64,000 bases of DNA from Photobacterium sp. SKA34 (GCF_000153325.1 NZ_CH724141.1:1117114-1181113); one strand, 5' to 3'. Shown: positions 34,134 through 43,884, counted from the stretch's first letter. Translations and numbers: made by a program. The notes: generated by a model from the sequence alone, not told the origin.

Positions 34134-35285
34134 ATGAGCTGGTTAAGTTTATTTAAGCATGAGTTAAAAGCCATTTTTACGAATGTTTCGTTGGTGTTTA
34201 CAGTATTTGGTGGAGTGGTTTTCTACTCTTTTCTATACCCGTTACCTTATACCAATGAGCTTCCTCGTGATCAGAAAGTTGCCGTAGTCGATCTTGATCA
34301 AACTCAGATGAGTCGTGAATTGATCCGTATGGCAGATGCCACACCACAGGTTCATATTACTCAACATCTAGGTAGTATTGATGCGGCTAAACAAGCGTTA
34401 CTTGATCGTCAAGTAGAAGGGATTTTAGTGATCCCCCATGATTTCTATAAAGATGTAATGTTAGGGACTAGCCCAACACTGGCATATTCAGGTAATGCGG
34501 CGTTGTTCTTGGTATACGGTACGATTGTAGAAGGATTAAGCGCTGCAGGTGCCGATTTAGGTGTAAAGGCGAAGATTAACCATCTTGTTTTAAAGGGTGA
34601 CAATTTCGTTCAAGCAACTGAGCAATACAGTGCGATGAAACTCAATATGCGTCCTGTGTTTAACGTAACTATGGGTTATATCAACTACGTAGTGCCAGCG
34701 GTATTTGTACTGATATTGCATCAAACACTATTAATTGGTGTCGGCATGGTGGGCGCATCTGAAAACGAGGCTCGTGCTGCGGGTAAAACCGGTTACTGGG
34801 CTGAATATCCGGTATGGATGATTATGGCAGTAAGGGCGTTTATTTTTGTCGTGATTTATTTAGTTTTAGCCGCTTACTATTTTGGTTTTACCTTTACCTA
34901 TTATGGGGTAAATCGATTGGCATCAATTCCTGATCTCCTTTCCATGACGGTAGCCTTTTTATTAGCGGTAATCATGTTGGGAATGGTATTAGGACAGTTG
35001 ATTCCACGTTGTGAGTTAGTCACGCTGGTGGTGCTATTAAGCTCATTACCTCTGGTGTTTACCGCAGGCTTTATTTGGCCAACCTCTGAATTGCCAACAT
35101 TACTACGAGAGTTAACCCAGTTAGCACCGTCAACGGCTGCTATTAATGGTTTTCTTGGCTTAAATCAGATGGGCGCAACCTTTGCTCAAATGATTGGCTG
35201 GTGGCAGCAATTATGGTTACAAGCATTAGGTTTTGGTGCTTTAGCATTTTGGTTAATGTCACGAGCACGAAAGGCAAATCGTTAA
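34134..35285 (+). CDS. ABC-2-type permease, YhhJ-like (second)
   Basis: A 383-residue paralog of the preceding permease with the same layout: helix 1 (about 17-37), a periplasmic domain with KVAVVDLDQTQMSREL, and six C-terminal helices. It probably forms a heterodimer with the first permease, since they are directly adjacent and similar in the PVGVVDLD/KVAVVDLD strand. It is the last gene of the operon and ends at a strong terminator. Confidence 0.88.
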   Translation: MSWLSLFKHELKAIFTNVSLVFTVFGGVVFYSFLYPLPYTNELPRDQKVAVVDLDQTQMSRELIRMADATPQVHITQHLGSIDAAKQALLDRQVEGILVIPHDFYKDVMLGTSPTLAYSGNAALFLVYGTIVEGLSAAGADLGVKAKINHLVLKGDNFVQATEQYSAMKLNMRPVFNVTMGYINYVVPAVFVLILHQTLLIGVGMVGASENEARAAGKTGYWAEYPVWMIMAVRAFIFVVIYLVLAAYYFGFTFTYYGVNRLASIPDLLSMTVAFLLAVIMLGMVLGQLIPRCELVTLVVLLSSLPLVFTAGFIWPTSELPTLLRELTQLAPSTAAINGFLGLNQMGATFAQMIGWWQQLWLQALGFGALAFWLMSRARKANR

Positions 35286-35310
35286 GCCAATAATAATTCA
35301 GCAAAAACAA

Positions 35311-35338
35311 AAAAGGTCACCATTAGGTGACCTTTTTT
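35311..35338. terminator. Bidirectional terminator between the export operon and the YebC-like gene
   Basis: AAAAGGTCACC and GGTGACCTTTT form an 11-bp stem with a four-base loop and T run. Confidence 0.9.
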
Positions 35339-35359
35339 ATATCAACAGCAAACTAAATA

Positions 35360-36082
35360 TTAGTCAGCCATTTCAGCGTTGTGGTAAACGTTTTGTACGT
35401 CATCACAATCATTCAATGCATCAAGGAATTTCTCGAACATAGCGATGTCGTCGCCAGCCAATTCAGTCATTGTCTGTGGAACGAAAGAAATTTCTTCAAC
35501 ATCTAATGTTACTTCTGGCATTGTAGCCGCAATAGCATTTTTGATTTTGAAGAATTCTGTGTGAGGAGCGTAAACAGTGATCACGCCATCTTCACATGTG
35601 ATGTCAGTAACATCAGCATCTTCCATCATTAGATTCTCAAGAACTGCTTCTTCATCAGTGCCTTTGAATTCAAATACTGCTTGGTGTTCAAACATGTGGC
35701 CAACAGTACCTGGGCTACCAATCTTTGCATTGTTTTTAACGAATGCTTGGCGAACGTCCATGAAAGTACGGTTGTTGTTGTCAGTTAGGCAGTCAACAAT
35801 AACCATGCAGTTGCCAGGACCAAAACCTTCGTAACGTGCTGTTGAGTAATCTTCACCGCCGCCACCTTTAGCCTTATCAATTGCTTTTTCGATAACGTGG
35901 CTTGGCACCTGATCTTTCTTCGCTTTTTCAATAAGACGGCGAAGTGCTAGGTTAGCATCTGGATCAGGGCTACCGTTCTTAGCACAAACGTAGATCTCTT
36001 TACCGTACTTTGAGTAAACTTTGATCTTAGCGCCTTGGGTTTTTGCCATAGACAATTTGCGTACTTCGAACTTTCTTCCCAT
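35360..36082 (-). CDS. YebC/PmpR-family protein, YeeN-like paralog
   Basis: A 240-residue member of the YebC/TACO1 family. The start MGRKFEVRK and the motifs [34 protein letters not shown] and DDVQNVYHN are family signatures; overall it fits the YeeN branch rather than the ruvC-linked YebC. Family members act in translation of difficult (proline-rich) stretches or as DNA-binding regulators, so the exact role is uncertain. It is a single gene converging on the export operon. Confidence 0.88.
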   Translation of the reverse strand: MGRKFEVRKLSMAKTQGAKIKVYSKYGKEIYVCAKNGSPDPDANLALRRLIEKAKKDQVPSHVIEKAIDKAKGGGGEDYSTARYEGFGPGNCMVIVDCLTDNNNRTFMDVRQAFVKNNAKIGSPGTVGHMFEHQAVFEFKGTDEEAVLENLMMEDADVTDITCEDGVITVYAPHTEFFKIKNAIAATMPEVTLDVEEISFVPQTMTELAGDDIAMFEKFLDALNDCDDVQNVYHNAEMAD

Positions 36083-36448
36083 GAGGAATCACTCTCTTTT
36101 ACTATGTGTGACGGTCAATTTTGCAAGGATTTTACCAGTAACCCTCCTATTATTACTAGCGTGATCTGCTATTTAGCATAGAAAACCGCCTTTTTTCTCA
36201 CTTGATTGAAGGTGAGGATCTCGGAAAAGTTACATCTTTTTTATTACTGTGATAATGCGTTGATTTTTAATTAACAAATTGAAACGCTATGTAAATATTT
36301 ATTAGACAGATAAATCCCATAGGGTAAGAAAGTTTCTTGATAATAATTCAGTAAATATAAAGTGTTTAATATTAGGTTTCTTATATTGCGGTAATTTATT
36401 GATGATTATTTTGTATAATTCTCAGTCTGTAAGAATTTAATTTGCAGT
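36083..36448. other. Divergent spacer between the YebC-like and IclR genes
   Basis: About 370 AT-rich bases holding two promoters; nothing else recognised. Confidence 0.5.
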
Positions 36449-36502
36449 ATGGTTTTTTATTGGTTAAAAGTAATTATCATACAAAAACAAGAAGCCAACA
36501 CC

Positions 36503-37231
36503 GTGACAAACTCACTCAGTGCTAATGAAAAGCTGTTGCAAGTATTAACTCACATTGCAGCTTCACCTTTCCCTCTGCAAGCCCTGCAATTAAGTGTCGA
36601 AATGAATATGCCTATTAGTAGTTTATACCGCTACTTAGCATTACTAAGGGATTGGAATTTAATCGAAGAGAATCACGGTCATAATACGTACAGTGCCGGG
36701 CCTGCGGCATTGCAATTACAACGTAATTTTCAGATTAATTCACCATTACCAGATGATGTTCGACCTATATTAAAACGCTTGCAGCAACAAACTGGCGAGA
36801 TGTCGGCATACATGGTGCCTGTTGGGTTTAATGCTTTGTGTGTCGATAGCATTGATAGCCTATATGCTTTGCGTTGTAGCTATGAAAAAGGGCAGAGCCA
36901 GCCTCTTATCCGCGGTGCTTCAGCAAAAGTGATTTTGGCGTATTTACCCCTTTCTCGCCAATTACGTATTTTGAATCATTATGAGATCGCTGAGAAAGAG
37001 CAATTAGACACATGGTTAACAGAGCTTGATCTTATTAAACAAGATGGTTTTGCTATTAGTACGTCTGAAATTGACGAAGGTGTCTCTGGTGTCAGTGCGC
37101 CTGTTTTTATTGGTAATAAAGTGGCAGGTGCAGTGAGTGTTATGGCACCTACTGAACGTATCAATAGCTGTAAAAATAAAATTGTCATGTGTGTTTTACA
37201 GGCCGCTCGTGTATTACCTCCACAACATTAA
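36503..37231 (+). CDS. IclR-family transcriptional regulator
   Basis: An N-terminal winged helix (LLQVLTHIAASPFPLQALQL, MPISSLYRYLALL) followed by the IclR ligand domain (about 75-240; RGASAKVILAYL and DEGVSGVSAPVF are typical). An upstream ATG at 36449 is in frame, but the extra 18 residues are hydrophobic and without family match, so GTG 36503 giving 242 residues is preferred; neither start has a strong ribosome site. It sits 34 bases before the HutG-like gene and is likely to regulate it or be co-transcribed with it. Confidence 0.83.
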   Translation: MTNSLSANEKLLQVLTHIAASPFPLQALQLSVEMNMPISSLYRYLALLRDWNLIEENHGHNTYSAGPAALQLQRNFQINSPLPDDVRPILKRLQQQTGEMSAYMVPVGFNALCVDSIDSLYALRCSYEKGQSQPLIRGASAKVILAYLPLSRQLRILNHYEIAEKEQLDTWLTELDLIKQDGFAISTSEIDEGVSGVSAPVFIGNKVAGAVSVMAPTERINSCKNKIVMCVLQAARVLPPQH

Positions 37232-37265
37232 ATTACAACGTTTTTGATCAAAGGAAGATAAACGT

Positions 37266-38306
37266 ATGTTTGTAGATCATTTAAAAAAATTATTTAAAAC
37301 TGATGATGTTAAACCTCGTATTACACATCGTTCACATACGTTAATTTCTCCTTATATTGATCAACAAGAACAAGGGATTGTTTTACTTGGTGTTATTTCT
37401 GATCTCAGTATTGGCTGGAATCGAGGTCGACAAGGAGCGAAAGAAGGACCTGCAAGTATTCGTCGTATTCTTCCCAATACACATTCGCATTCAAAACTGC
37501 CCTTTTATGATGCTGGCGATATAGAACTGGTTGATGACGATACAAACTTCTCAACATTAAGTGATAAGCAAGCGCAAGTTGTAAATGGTTTACTCCATTC
37601 TGGGCATTTCCCTATAATGTTAGGGGGCGGTCATGAAATTTCTATTGCAAGTTATCAAGCGTTATCAGATTTTGCCGATGATAAAGCAAAAATACATACC
37701 GAATGGCAAGTAGCTAAATCGATACCTAATAATGTTGTTGCTTTATCGGTGACGCAAGAAGATCCAACGATGAGTTATCAGCCTTGTAAATCGCGTGTTG
37801 GGATCATCAATTTTGATGCACATTTTGAGTTGCGACCAACCTTGTCTGTTCGTTCAGGTTCGGCTTTTCATTCTGCATTATGTTATAGCAAAGAGCATCA
37901 CCGAGATTTTCATTACCTTGGTTTAGGTATATGCGATCGTGCTAATTCACAAGCGATGTTTAAATTAGCTGAAAATCTGGGCTGTGAATGGTTGCTTGAT
38001 AGCCAAATAACGTCACGAAATAAAAAAGCAGTACAAGCCAAAATTGATAAATATATCGATAGTGTCGATGTTATACAGTTAAGTATTGGACTAGATGTAT
38101 TTTCCGCATCCATTGCGCCAGGTGTGAATATGACCCAAATGCAGGGGGTTGGTTTACCCATGGTGGAATGGGCAATTAAACATATTATGGCGAGTGGGAA
38201 AGTAAAGTTAGTTGATATCGCTGAGCTCAATCCTGAATATGATTATGCTAATCAAACCGCGAAATTAGCGGCGAAGTTGATTCAACTTATATCTCGATGC
38301 TTATAA
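37266..38306 (+). CDS. HutG-like arginase-superfamily protein with altered metal site
   Basis: A 346-residue relative of formimidoylglutamase, colinear with HutG at 8823-9848. His123 in GGGHE, Asp184 and His186 in FDAHFE are kept, but the third residue of that motif is Glu188 instead of Asp, and the later Asp-x-Asp is SIGLDVF, where the first Asp is replaced by Gly275 (Asp277 remains). Usual enzymes need both Mn2+ sites, so activity may be lost, changed, or depend on one metal. GGAAGA before the ATG supports the start. It follows an IclR regulator and is near polyamine genes, so a guanidino or formimino compound is a guess for its substrate. Confidence 0.82.
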   Translation: MFVDHLKKLFKTDDVKPRITHRSHTLISPYIDQQEQGIVLLGVISDLSIGWNRGRQGAKEGPASIRRILPNTHSHSKLPFYDAGDIELVDDDTNFSTLSDKQAQVVNGLLHSGHFPIMLGGGHEISIASYQALSDFADDKAKIHTEWQVAKSIPNNVVALSVTQEDPTMSYQPCKSRVGIINFDAHFELRPTLSVRSGSAFHSALCYSKEHHRDFHYLGLGICDRANSQAMFKLAENLGCEWLLDSQITSRNKKAVQAKIDKYIDSVDVIQLSIGLDVFSASIAPGVNMTQMQGVGLPMVEWAIKHIMASGKVKLVDIAELNPEYDYANQTAKLAAKLIQLISRCL

Positions 38307-38378
38307 TATAATAAGCCACCTTATATAACTGATGATGGCTTTTCTTATTAATGATGTACCTCAACCATTAAACTTATC

Positions 38379-38995
38379 GTGATAACTCATTACTATACTA
38401 TTAATGTTATCTCAGCAGACTCAATTGCAACTTATAGTCAGAATGGTGCTTATGTTGCACCAATCGGACAAGCAATAGATTCAGTACTTCAATCTCAAGT
38501 TACTGATTTAGTTAGAGATGGTGCGTATAACATGGTTGTTTATTCGCAAGTGAAATTAGCGGATGCTAGATATAGTTATGATGTATGGTCAGCAATAGCT
38601 AAATTGTCAGATTCTATGGCGAACTATTGTTCTATTGGTGATACCTTAATTGCTAGCGAAGATATTTATCACAATGCTGTTGTGTCATGTACCGAACCTA
38701 ATTTAGTTTCTGCATTAGTATTTCATGAATCATACTTGAACGATAAGTCACTGAATATTGGCGGTGTGGATTATAGTTTTATTAAAAATCAAATTGCAGT
38801 TGATTAGGTCAAGAGTACTCTTGGCATATTAATGATATGGGAGCTCTTCAACTCGAATCAATAACTGATAGTAAGAGAAAGATTATAACGTTAACTGATA
38901 TTTATGTATCAATAAACTCTAGTGGTGAGGATGTTGTTTCTTTCTATTCTAAGGAGCTGATAATTAATGATTTGGTGAACTTAATTATTTTGTAA
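38379..38995 (+). pseudogene. Frameshifted gene of unknown function
   Basis: A 142-codon frame from GTG 38379 ends at TAG 38805-38807. The next frame, entered at the same point, continues LGQEYSWHIND and then MGALQLESITDSKRKIITLT to TAA at 38993-38995. Restoring one base near 38804 yields one roughly 205-residue protein. No ribosome site precedes the GTG, so the true start may also be lost. No signal peptide, membrane helix or known domain was recognised. Confidence 0.45.
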
Positions 38996-39034
38996 CAAGT
39001 ACTGGAATAGAATTTAATTAATATCATCTGAAGT

Positions 39035-39067
39035 AAAAGAGCAACACCTCGTGTTGCTCTTTTTTAT
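39035..39067. terminator. Bidirectional terminator after the potD-like gene
   Basis: AAAAGAGCAACAC and GTGTTGCTCTTTT form a 13-bp stem with a three-base loop, followed by a T run on either strand. Confidence 0.92.
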
Positions 39068-39069
39068 TT

Positions 39070-40104
39070 TTAGCTCTTCAGCAATTGCCAGTATTTTTCG
39101 TAAATATTGACTGCATCGCCAACATCATTAGTAAACTCACCCTTATTTACTTCCTCATCTGTTGGGAAGATCATTGGATCGTTTTGTAATTCTTTAGGTA
39201 AGAATGACTTTGCTTGCTTATTTGGCGCAGGGAAACCTAGCTCTTCAACTAATTTTGCTTGGTTTTCCTGACGCATAAAGAAATCAATAAACTTAAAGGC
39301 TAAATCTTTATTTACACTGCCTTCTGGTACAATAAAGTTATCCATCCACAGAATTGAACCTTCTTTTGGATAAACAAATTTTAGCTCTGGCATTTCTTGC
39401 TTGGCTAAATAAGCATTACCGTTCCATTGCATACCTAGCATTGCTTCACCTGTTACGTATGGTACGTGTGGTGCGTCTGAGTTATAGACAATAACGTTAG
39501 GACGTAAGTCGCGCAGGTTCTCGTAAGCTTGTTTTATTTCTGCTTCGTTGGTGCTGTTAATGCTATGGCCCTGTGCTTTTAATGCCATACCAAATACATC
39601 ACGAACATCGTCTAATAGCATGACTTGGCGTTGGAAATCAGTATTCCATAAATCATTCCAGCCCGTTACCTGATCGTTTTTAATACTATCTGAGTTATAA
39701 GAGATCCCTGTCACACCCCAAACATACGGAAGTGAGTAATCGTTTTTAGGATCAAATTGTTGGCCTAACAAACCAGGATAAACATCTTTTAAGTGATGCA
39801 TTTTGGTTTTGTCTATTTTGGCTAACATGCCTTCACGTGCCATTTTTTCAATAAAATAGGTTGAAGCAAAAACCACATCATAACCTTTGTTATTCAGAAG
39901 TTTTAATTTGGTATACATCGCTTCGTTATTATCGAAAGTCGAATAGTTGACGGTGACATTGTATTCTTTCTCAAATGCTTGAATTACATCTGTTGGCATA
40001 TATTCAGCCCAGTTGTAAATGTTAAGCACAGCATCATTTGCCGAAACATTAAATGCTGAAAGTGCGAATGTTAGTGTTGTCACCCCTTTAAAAACTTTTT
40101 TCAT
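39070..40104 (-). CDS. potD: Periplasmic spermidine/putrescine-binding protein
   Basis: A 344-residue PotD-family binding protein with a Sec signal peptide (about 1-23, ending VSAND). NIYNWAEYMPTDVIQAFE near the mature start and WGVTGISYNS, MQWNGNAYLA and ILWMDNFIVPEG are characteristic of polyamine binders; the Trp and acidic residues that hold the polyamine are present. No potABC permease genes adjoin it, so it either serves a distant transporter or acts as a sensor. It is divergent from a PuuB-like oxidase gene. Confidence 0.88.
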   Translation of the reverse strand: MKKVFKGVTTLTFALSAFNVSANDAVLNIYNWAEYMPTDVIQAFEKEYNVTVNYSTFDNNEAMYTKLKLLNNKGYDVVFASTYFIEKMAREGMLAKIDKTKMHHLKDVYPGLLGQQFDPKNDYSLPYVWGVTGISYNSDSIKNDQVTGWNDLWNTDFQRQVMLLDDVRDVFGMALKAQGHSINSTNEAEIKQAYENLRDLRPNVIVYNSDAPHVPYVTGEAMLGMQWNGNAYLAKQEMPELKFVYPKEGSILWMDNFIVPEGSVNKDLAFKFIDFFMRQENQAKLVEELGFPAPNKQAKSFLPKELQNDPMIFPTDEEVNKGEFTNDVGDAVNIYEKYWQLLKS

Positions 40105-40183
40105 TTCTATTTCCCTAAATGACCAGGTAAGTCAGTGAGTAGCGGATAATAGAGTTAACATTAAGCATGTCAAAGCTAATTAG

Positions 40184-40206
40184 TGTGATATATGAACATT
40201 ATCACA
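40184..40206. promoter_or_regulatory. Inverted repeat in the potD/puuB-like intergenic region
   Basis: TGTGATA and TATCACA, nine bases apart, in the 184-base divergent spacer. The spacing is three bases longer than a standard CRP site, so another regulator is likelier; no evidence beyond symmetry. Confidence 0.4.
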
Positions 40207-40288
40207 GTAATAAATTCCTTGTTGTTACATTAATAGCGTGACATTATCCGCGCGATTTTTTCTCTGTTCTTATTTATAGGCAATTGGA

Positions 40289-41569
40289 ATGTCCATGCGT
40301 AGTCAATATATTAATAGTTATTACCAAGCAACAATTAATGCATTACCTGAGCAAGCAGAACTCGAACAACAAATAGAAGCTGACGTGTGTATTATTGGTG
40401 GCGGTATGACAGGTTTGAATGCTGCCATCGAATTACGTCAGAAAGGTTTTTCGGTTGTCGTTCTTGAATCTAAACGTTTAGCATGGGGGGGCTCTGGCCG
40501 AAATGGTGGGCAGTGTCTCGTCGGTTACTGTTTGGGGCTACGTGAAGTCGATGAGACCTATGGCCCTGAATGGGGAAAACAATTATGGGATCTCTCGTGT
40601 GAAGCGGTTGATATTGCACGCGAGCGTATTGAAACATTCAATATCGACTGTGATTTTCAACAAGGCTATATTGAACTTGCATTGAAAAAGAGCCAAGAAG
40701 AAGAATTAAAATCTTGGTATGACTTAAAGCAGACTTGTTATGATTACCCAACTGCAAGCTGGTGGGAAAAAGAACAAATTCAGCAAATAGCGCATACCGA
40801 TCGCTATCTTGGTGGTTTGTTTGATTCAAACAGTGCACACATGCACCCATTGAATTACACCTTAGGTTTAGCCAGTGCTGCAATGTCATTAGGTGCATCG
40901 GTATTTGAAAATACCCCAGCGACTAAAATTGAAAAAGGTAATCCACATATTATTCATACACCTAAAGGTCGCGTAAAAGCGAAACAAGTGCTATTGGCAT
41001 GTAATGCCTATTTAGACGGATTAAACCGTAAAGCACAAAGTGTCGTTTTGCCGGTTGCTTCTTATATTGCAGTAACCGAGCAATTAGGTGATCGTCAGCC
41101 CATAGCAAATATGATGGCAATGTCAGATTTAAATAACAGTCTTGATTATTATCGTCCGACTCCTGATGGTCGTATTTTATTTGGCGGTGTAAACCATCCA
41201 TTTAATGGTGAATACAGTGATTCAGCGGAGCGCCTAAGCCAACGTATGATCACGGTATTCCCACAGTTAAAAGATGTGAAAATGAAATACCACTGGGGCG
41301 GCTTATTTGCGGTCACTCGTTCTTACATGCCTCAAATTGATCACTTGGGGAATGATATTTATGTTGCTCATGGATACACTGGACATGGCGTTGGTTTAAC
41401 CAATATTGCTGGTAAAGTCATAGCAGAAGCAATGTCTGGCACTGCAGAACGTTTTGATGTGTTTGCTAAGATCAAGCATGGCTGGATACCAACACCAGAA
41501 GTGCTACGTAAACCTGCATTAGCAATGGCGATTTGGAAAGCGAGAATTGAAGATTCGTTAGGAAAATAG
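40289..41569 (+). CDS. puuB: FAD-dependent amine oxidoreductase, PuuB-like
   Basis: A 426-residue DAO-family flavoprotein. The FAD-binding Rossmann motif VCIIGGGMTGLNAAIEL lies at about 33-49, followed by AWGGSGRNGGQC; the C-terminal GYTGHGVGLTNIAGKVIAEA closes the FAD site. It resembles gamma-glutamylputrescine oxidoreductase, which oxidises glutamylated putrescine to an aldehyde, ammonia and H2O2. Divergence from a potD-like gene and the RidA-family gene that follows supports a polyamine role. The symbol is by similarity; another amine is possible. No puuA, puuC or puuD in the window. Confidence 0.78.
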   Translation: MSMRSQYINSYYQATINALPEQAELEQQIEADVCIIGGGMTGLNAAIELRQKGFSVVVLESKRLAWGGSGRNGGQCLVGYCLGLREVDETYGPEWGKQLWDLSCEAVDIARERIETFNIDCDFQQGYIELALKKSQEEELKSWYDLKQTCYDYPTASWWEKEQIQQIAHTDRYLGGLFDSNSAHMHPLNYTLGLASAAMSLGASVFENTPATKIEKGNPHIIHTPKGRVKAKQVLLACNAYLDGLNRKAQSVVLPVASYIAVTEQLGDRQPIANMMAMSDLNNSLDYYRPTPDGRILFGGVNHPFNGEYSDSAERLSQRMITVFPQLKDVKMKYHWGGLFAVTRSYMPQIDHLGNDIYVAHGYTGHGVGLTNIAGKVIAEAMSGTAERFDVFAKIKHGWIPTPEVLRKPALAMAIWKARIEDSLGK

Positions 41570-41690
41570 CTGAAATTTACGGTGTAAATTACAATTAGTG
41601 CAAATAATTTTATTTTCTTACCGAACTATGACGACTTTTCTGCAAAAAAAGTTACAATAAGGTATTACTTTCTAGTGAACAGGAAATACC

Positions 41691-42038
41691 ATGATTGAAC
41701 GTTTGGAAACAGGTGCTCGAATGAGCCGTATTGTAAAACATAACGGAACTATTTATCTATGTGGTCAAGTTTGTGCTGATGCAACAAAAAGTATTACAGA
41801 GCAAACACAGACAATGCTGGATAAAGTTGAAGCGTTATTACTACAAGCGGGAAGTGATAAAGAGCATATGCTTTCTGCAACGATTTATATTAAAGATATG
41901 AGTATGTTCGCAGAGATGAATGCAGTGTGGGATAGCTGGGTTCCTGAAGGTCATGCACCTGCACGTGCTTGTGTAGAAGCAAGTATGGCACGTGATGCTT
42001 TGTTGGTTGAAATCTCAGTTGTTGCAGCTGAAAAATAA
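41691..42038 (+). CDS. RidA-family (YjgF/UK114) protein
   Basis: A 115-residue Rid protein, normal length, trimeric in known members. The conserved Arg is in [12 protein letters not shown]. RidA enzymes hydrolyse reactive enamines and imines; imine products of the neighbouring amine oxidase are an attractive substrate. It is 121 bases downstream of the PuuB-like gene in the same direction. This is a divergent branch ([18 protein letters not shown]) rather than canonical RidA. Confidence 0.87.
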   Translation: MIERLETGARMSRIVKHNGTIYLCGQVCADATKSITEQTQTMLDKVEALLLQAGSDKEHMLSATIYIKDMSMFAEMNAVWDSWVPEGHAPARACVEASMARDALLVEISVVAAEK

Positions 42039-42082
42039 GATTATATAAAGATAAGGCGTTTTAGATTATAAACGTTCTAATC

Positions 42083-42129
42083 AGGCTCAATAAAATGGCA
42101 TCACTGATGGCAATATTGAGCCTTTTTTA
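42083..42129 (+). terminator. Terminator after the RidA-like gene
   Basis: AGGCTCAATA (42083-42092) pairs with TATTGAGCCT (42114-42123), followed by a T run. Confidence 0.85.
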
Positions 42130-42138
42130 TCTCTGTTG

Positions 42139-43635
42139 TTAGCTCAACAACTGTTCTAATGTTATAGGTGAAGAGGCAAGACCTAATCGTTGCGCAGGCG
42201 TTAATCTGTATTTATCTTGGCGACAAAGGTTATGCCAAGCGCGGTAAATATCAAGCAGAGGTAATAATCCTGCTGGTCGAAGTTTACGTCTTGGTTCGTT
42301 GATCAGTTGGCTAAATTGGTCTTGAAAACGGTTTTGATAAGATGAAATAGCACGATACGTTGCATGCTCTAGCCATTGCTTATCTTTCGATGTTTCTCCA
42401 CCAAGGTGGCAGATCCCTTTACTGGCGTTATCTAAATGTGTGAAAGCCCATCGATCTTGCCACCAACCTAGTAGCACAATATCGACATTGTCTGGTTTAT
42501 CGCCGTGTAGCCATTGCTCACCTTCCAGAACATAAATAGGATCAATTCGTTTATTTTTAATATGGTCAATAAAAACCGAAATACAGGCAGAACGAAGCAG
42601 TGTTTCTTGGGGCATGAAAACCGCAAGATAGTCACTATGCTGGAACATTTGCTTTAAATATAGGTAGTGGCTATATACGGTGTATTGAGGGTGGATCAAT
42701 GTTCCTTTCGTTGGGTAATTAATGATCCTGCCATCAGTTAATGGATTCTCCATATTGGAGCGACTAAAAATTTTCCGATACGTTGTATCTACTTGCGCTA
42801 ATATTCCTTGCGGGATAAATGTTTCTTTCAGCGTTTGATGAGGTGACGAAAGGGCCATGTAGCGAGCGGTATCTTGATAAGCATCATGGTGCTCTTGTGT
42901 TGATTCAACAGTTTCTTGTTGGTAATTAATATGCTGAGTAACGACATACCCTGACTGCGCTTCTGCACTAGCAACCCATAGTACACCGTTCATACTTTTC
43001 TCTTGCAACGCTTTGATATTGGAAGCAAGTTCTACTTTATGTTGGTGTTTAAATAAGCGTTCATCAAACAAAGCAAGTTGGCGACGACACCTTGCTGCGA
43101 TGTGGTTTAATTGATCATAAAATGTCTTTGGATTTATCTCTAAGCGACGACAAATATCTCGCACTGGATAACCAGTAAATAATAACCCTAAGAGTTTTTG
43201 TTGTATGAGATGCTTATTATTGGTACCAGACCAACGATCGACAAATGTTTGGTCGCATGCTTTACAACGATAGCGCTGCCTGTCACCACTAAAGCCAAAT
43301 GCGTGATATAAATGTCTGTGTGTTAGTGCTGAAAAATCTTTATTCTCACAGGCGTTATTTGTACATCTAGGAAGATCGCCGCTTTGTTGAGTTTGGTAAC
43401 GTAGGGCTTCTTCTACAACATCTTGGTTATTCAATAAAGGAGGAAAAGCACCACACTCAAGGCATACCAGTGTTGGACGATTTTTGTTTGTATGTTGTAG
43501 CACATAGTCATTTGGATTATGTGAACAAAAGTTCTTACAAATCAATGTTTTACAGTGATTAAACTGATGGCCATTGAAAGCTAAAGGTAACTGCTCAATG
43601 TGGTTTGCTGTTGTAAGAAATGTCGACATAATCAA
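42139..43635 (-). CDS. Transposase-like protein with InsA-type zinc ribbon
   Basis: A 498-residue protein. Cys pairs at about 33-60 (LVCLECG) and 90-95, then RYRCKACDQTFVDRWSG, resemble the IS1 InsA zinc ribbon; GYPVRDICRRLEINPKTFY is a helix-turn-helix of the transposase type. The C-terminal 250 residues have an RNase-H-like feel (GVLWVASAEAQSGYVVTQH; DIVLLGWWQDRWAFTHLDNA), but no DDE triad can be named with confidence. No inverted repeats or flanking duplications are seen, and the gene is intact, so a domesticated transposase is possible. Function unknown. Confidence 0.6.
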   Translation of the reverse strand: MIMSTFLTTANHIEQLPLAFNGHQFNHCKTLICKNFCSHNPNDYVLQHTNKNRPTLVCLECGAFPPLLNNQDVVEEALRYQTQQSGDLPRCTNNACENKDFSALTHRHLYHAFGFSGDRQRYRCKACDQTFVDRWSGTNNKHLIQQKLLGLLFTGYPVRDICRRLEINPKTFYDQLNHIAARCRRQLALFDERLFKHQHKVELASNIKALQEKSMNGVLWVASAEAQSGYVVTQHINYQQETVESTQEHHDAYQDTARYMALSSPHQTLKETFIPQGILAQVDTTYRKIFSRSNMENPLTDGRIINYPTKGTLIHPQYTVYSHYLYLKQMFQHSDYLAVFMPQETLLRSACISVFIDHIKNKRIDPIYVLEGEQWLHGDKPDNVDIVLLGWWQDRWAFTHLDNASKGICHLGGETSKDKQWLEHATYRAISSYQNRFQDQFSQLINEPRRKLRPAGLLPLLDIYRAWHNLCRQDKYRLTPAQRLGLASSPITLEQLLS

Positions 43636-43884
43636 ACCTTATTTTTGAGGGATCTTAACAATGATTATAAATATATTATCAAGGTTGTTACTAAGCACAG
43701 GAGTGGGATTTGTGAGAAGGGGCTGAGTAAATAGTACTCAGCACTGTCAGAGAACAAAACGTTTCAATAATATGTTACCTATGATTGTGTAAGACGCCAC
43801 ATTTTACATTATCGAGCTGGTTTCTATTAATTGAAGGTATTGATTAAACTAACATCCCTTTAGTTTTTATTTATGTATAGAAAT

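Noticed and set aside
40184..40206. CRP site between potD and the PuuB-like gene
   Set aside because: The half-sites are three bases too far apart for CRP; kept only as an unnamed inverted repeat.
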